Source: Kudoa neothunni (Eukaryota > Cnidaria). From it: 64,000 nt of DNA. The stretch spans positions 434,001 through 498,000 of the forward strand of contig OZ199838.1 of NCBI GenBank assembly GCA_964304625.1, read 5' to 3'. Shown in pieces: positions 60,001 to 64,000 of this stretch. Positions within the stretch are counted from its first letter, which is position 1; every line of letters starts with the position of its first letter. The position numbers were made by a program, and so were the translations under genes. The notes under the pieces are model-generated. The model ran no database searches, was not told where the DNA came from, and saw only the letters and a program-made list of their open reading frames with translations.

Positions 60001-63000
60001 TTTGTTCATCACCTATTGATTAATTACTCATTTATTTATTTATTCATTCATTCATTCATTCAATATATAAGTAATGACCGTTGCTTGTTTTTTTGTTTCC
60101 AAAAGTTTTTGAGTCATAATTTCCACTAGGAACAAATTTCAGTTCATAAGTGGTATCGGAGTTAAGTCCAATAATGATGAATTTTGAGTTGCAGGGTTTT
60201 ATACACAACTCCTTCTCTGCACAAGTAGCAGGATAATATAATTTATTACTCTCTTTTACGTAAATGGTACATATCGTCCCTAGAGCTGCTGAATTTGCGG
60301 AAATTGTGAATCCATTTGCATTAGGAGAGATTGAAGACTCTTGAATGGAAACTTGGTTGCGTTGAGCTGAATATACATTTTAAAAAAATTTAATTTCTAT
60401 TAAATACTTATTTTATGGAAAAAATATTTTCTTGGTGAGTAATTAGGTATACCCGTTATGATTACCATAACATCATAATGTAAATAAGTTGGGACAGGAG
60501 TAATTTGAACCTTCCCAAAGCTACAAGCAGGCGATGGATCTGTAACATCTTTCCTCCCAGTTTCAATAACTAATGGAGCGTATGCGTTCCATAACTTTAT
60601 CGAGCATCCAACATTTAGACCAGTAAGGTCCTCGCCATCTTCGTTTTTATCTTTCCCACTAATGTCGATTAGAATCTTTGTATCTGCTGTTGTCACAGAA
60701 ACATCATTTCCATGTTTCACTAAAAAATTTTATCTTATTTATTAAATATATCTAAAGCATACGTATGTGTATATTATTTTGATAACCGATAGTTGGTTTC
60801 ATTCCTAGTTTTAAAACCCTTATTTTAACCGCCTTTACATTTGTATGCACATTTACGAATTTATAACTGATGCACAAACTAAAAAAACAATTTCCTTTAT
60901 TATCACATTCATTCGAAAAAAAACTGTTTGAGTTTGATGCTGTGGCATCTATCCATTCGAATGTGCACATTTCAGATGCTTCTGAATTAACTAGTTTAAC
61001 TGTGAATGCATTGGTTTGTCCATTATTTTTTAGTTCGTAATAAAATCTGCTAAAAACAGGTGTGTGATTTGCAACAAACGTATTGTCGTAGAAATAATGA
61101 AAGTCAAAATATTCTGGACAGCTTATATAATAATCTTTTACTAGCTCGTCGAATTGAATCGAGTAACTTTCAAATTCACCTTGGGAGGTTGAGGACTTTG
61201 TTCCCGTCACAGATCCCTGTAATTTGGCATCCTTATATGCTTTGCATAACAATGAGCATTTATTCAAACCTAATTTTATTTTGTCGCCTCCTAATTCTGC
61301 TTTGTGAGTAAGTTCTTTGAAATGATCTTAAGAAATGATTAAATTAATATAGGAATTATATAATACCTATATAGTACGAATAGACTTTTCCTACTTTAAT
61401 GTCGACTTTTTTCGGGTTTTCTTGAGATTTTAATTGTGTATCTGATAAAGGTGCTCCATTATGATCATTTTTTCCCCCTTTGCCGCTGCCTTTTGCCGTC
61501 GATGGACTTGCGTTCATTGCAAGCGATTTTGAAATTACTTCTTTGTTAATACCAGATTTTTCCATAGGTGTTATAGGGATAGTTTTGGTGTCTGGATAAG
61601 TGACAGAAATATAATATAATCCATTCTGACTACCAGAATCAATTTCGAACGCTTTTGAAAGGTCATTACATTGTTTTGGCGTTAATCCCCTAATTCCATC
61701 GTTCGTATAACTCATCAGATTATCGCTAGATTTTTTGACTGTGCATATTTTATCGCTCTTACTAATTAGTTCATCCTCTTTGAATTTTACCTTGTAACTA
61801 TGTGCAGATTTATCGTAATAAAGCACCATTTTCTGATCACCTTCATCAATACCACCTATAAATATTAAGTTAATATTTCTATAAAAGAGTATTTACATTC
61901 TATGTTTTTTTCTATTGGTTTAGAATGGTTTACATTTATAACAACTAGTTTATATGTAACTTCACAATTGAGAGAATTCCATGAGAAATCTATCGTGTAA
62001 GATCCACTCGTTACCGTTACAGCTGGATTACATAAGCTATTCAAACAATCCTTGGTAATTTTTTTAGATTCTTGTTCCAGTAAGATGTATGTCCAAGAAT
62101 TTTCTAATATTTGACCTGAAGCAGCGACAAATTTAAGCGTTGTTGTCTTTCCCTTATCATTTTCTGAGGTTTCTATTGTTATTTCATTCCCAGTAGCTAT
62201 TTAAATTCATTATTATTATAAAAATAAAAACAAATTACTTAATATTTCATTGCTTTTAACGCAGTTATATCCTTTTGGGCAAACAGTTATTTTGTAGTTC
62301 GTTTTAGGATCAAGGTTTATTATATTAAAATTGCCATTACAAGCATCAGAACAAAATTTTTTGCCTTCACAGGTAGCAGGATACATCGGTGAATAATTTC
62401 CAGTAGATGAATAATAGAGATCACATTTTGCCTGATTAACTCTTTCATCGGAAAATGAACTAGATGGACTTAGAGTTAGTGCATTATGTTGACCAGAAAA
62501 TGTTAGCGTTAGTTCACCAGTTTTTATTATTTCTTCTCCTATATAAACTTAGAAATATAGAGTTAATATTTAGCGTTACCTTTAGTTTTGAAATAGAAAT
62601 AACGATGGTAATAATTAACTTCAGGAGAATCTAATGTTGTAAGTCCTTTTATTTTAACTTTTAAAATATATTCTGTTAGTGGCAGTAGAGAGCTCAAACT
62701 GATTGTTTTGAATCCATTACACCCTCCATTACATGTTGGATCGTTCCAATTGTCTTTAATTCCCAGATTTTTCTCTATTATTTTAACTTCTAAAATATCT
62801 ACTCCATCTACCACAGCGACATCCCCGATTTCATTTTTATTTGAATTAGTTAAATCTACCGTTACACCATCCGTTCCAGTGATAGTAATAGTGGGTTGCC
62901 TGCCGACTATAGAATCGATAAGAAACATCTGATAAATTACAATTTACATGTGATTATTTGAATAAACTCTTTTGATGTTATCTTATCAAGGGGTTTAACG

Positions 63001-63992
63001 AGTACTTGGGCGAACTTTAAATCTTTCTCATGATATAAGGTCGCTTTGTAGCAAGGCTGAAGACAGGGTCCAGCTCTATTCATTCCTGAGCAATTAGAAG
63101 AAAAATGGGAGTCATTAATATTTTTAATTCCAAAGTAACAAATTTGTGAAGGTTTCGGATTTTGGAGTGTAATTGTATAATAATAATTAATGCCGTTGTC
63201 TTTTGACCCAGTTGCAATAAACCAATCCTCATCAAGGTTTTTTGGACTCAATAAAATTTCTGATGACACATTGTCGACTTCAACCACATACGTAGGTTGA
63301 TATGATTTAGAAGGTAATGTAATTGATTTTTCTGTATAAAAATCAGTCGATGATGGTTGACTATGTTGTGAAGCAGAAACTCCTTTGACAGCCAACTCTC
63401 TGCTTTCTTTCCTTTGAACAGAAAGAGTGAATGTATTATTTTTTATGGTTGCTGTCTGCAAACTCTTTATGTAAAGATCTGTTCGATTATATTAAAATAT
63501 TATCAAATAAATTAATATACCTTTTATAGAAAAAACTTTATTGATGGGGCATTTTTTTACAACAGTATCATCCTTACCTTGGCACCATTTTATATATTTA
63601 ATGGATTTAAACTCTTGACCACTGAGATTTAATTCAACTTTTTTACATTTGTAAATACACATTTTTAAATTTGGATCCAATTTTGTATCACTTATGCCTG
63701 TATTACACTTGGAAGAGAAGTCGATTGTTTCCTTAGTTTTTCCATAATATACGAGTGCACAATGTTTGAAGCTATTCTCAATATCATATCCAGAAACTGA
63801 AATAATATATTTCTCTTTATTATGTGAAAAATTAACTTTCATTATATTATTATCAATATTATCAGAGATCACATTTTTTGTACATAACACTAATAACGAT
63901 TAATATATATGATCTCAAAGAAAATTACGTGTGAAAATGACGAGATATATTGTAGAAGCATATCGTTGTCTCAAAGACAATCTTATCATCAT
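57094..63992 (-). CDS. G4: triple C-B-A1-A2-A3 cysteine-rich type I membrane protein
   Basis: Exon plan as in G3, mirrored. The start at 63992 is eight bases from the window end and gives MMIRLSLRQRYASTIYLVIF, joined over a ~39 bp intron to LLCTKNVISDNIDNN. Module frames are open in exons 2-17: 63492-63890, 62937-63461 and 62563-62928 hold C, B and A1 of unit 1; 61367-61855 is exon 7; 60752-61317 exon 8; 60400-60720 exon 9; 58639-59266 exon 14; 57988-58203 the end of exon 16. The protein ends in the same transmembrane segment and SEDVSYDL-type tail. One caveat: the stalk exon near 57485-57540 has one A fewer than G3 in an A-run (about 57511-57518), which shifts the frame if that segment is coding. 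Exons 15-17 are almost the same as in G3, while the starts of exons 8-9 group with G2. Probably functional, but the 3' end is uncertain. Confidence 0.82.
61367..61855 (-). other. hypervariable exon 7 of G4 (163 codons)
   Basis: It has its own low-complexity tract (SPSTAKGSGKGGKND...) before GKVYSYYI. The RGLTPKQCNDLS stretch is close to G1. Confidence 0.75.
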
Positions 63993-64000
63993 TATCTTAC

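Noticed and set aside
18657-63992. Stop codons a few residues after each conserved module in G1-G4, suggesting dozens of tiny separate genes
   Set aside because: Each stop lies inside a GT...AG stretch of about 35-60 bp. Removing these joins the modules in one phase in all copies, so they are intronic stops.
1-64000. CRISPR arrays, bacterial operons, rRNA
   Set aside because: Spliced genes and eukaryotic transposons dominate. No regularly spaced short direct repeats or rRNA-like stretches were seen.

Overview
The window looks like an AT-rich nuclear genome from an animal. Spliceosomal introns are very short, most often exactly 41 bp in the best gene. Kunitz domains, signal-peptide/transmembrane proteins, a tRNA-derived SINE and a metazoan-type BEL/Pao fragment occur together with piggyBac, Merlin, Tc1/mariner, Helitron and hAT elements. 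A small parasitic metazoan such as a myxozoan would fit, but I cannot prove the species.

Layout. 74-633 (-) is a small secreted Kunitz gene. 1.4-10.6 kb is bracketed by a ~600 bp inverted repeat and holds a piggyBac (2201-5324) and a decayed Merlin (about 5.7-9.0 kb) with a Tc1/mariner (6459-8426) inside it. 10.6-16.0 kb is a decayed autonomous Helitron that landed in another piggyBac (right end at 16964). 17093-18483 is a non-autonomous piggyBac. 26.3-34.0 kb is a nest: two back-to-back Helitrons, the second carrying two Merlins, one of which carries a piggyBac. 42.5-47.1 kb holds two hAT remnants, a broken BEL/Pao gag piece and a 200-N gap. 55.4-56.6 kb is another Helitron.

The centre of interest is a family of four ~6.9 kb genes: G1 18657-25567 (-), G2 34325-41178 (+), G3 47131-54053 (+), G4 57094-63992 (-). 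Each encodes a signal peptide, fifteen cysteine-bearing beta-type modules and a short stalk, one transmembrane helix and a tail ending YDL (about 1,980 residues in G3). The modules form a five-module unit, C-B-A1-A2-A3, repeated three times. The internal exons of G3 are all phase 1-1 and divisible by three. I recognise no known family; the modules resemble fibronectin-III/Ig-like sandwiches with extra cysteines (inference).

G1/G2 are head to head, G2/G3 are direct repeats sharing a SINE, and G3/G4 are tail to tail. Relationships change from exon to exon, which suggests gene conversion, and exon 7 is hypervariable in sequence and length. G3 reads open throughout; G1 and G2 carry frame breaks, and G4 is open up to its stalk exon. 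Together this looks like a diversifying family of cell-surface proteins kept in an inverted-repeat array heavily hit by transposons.
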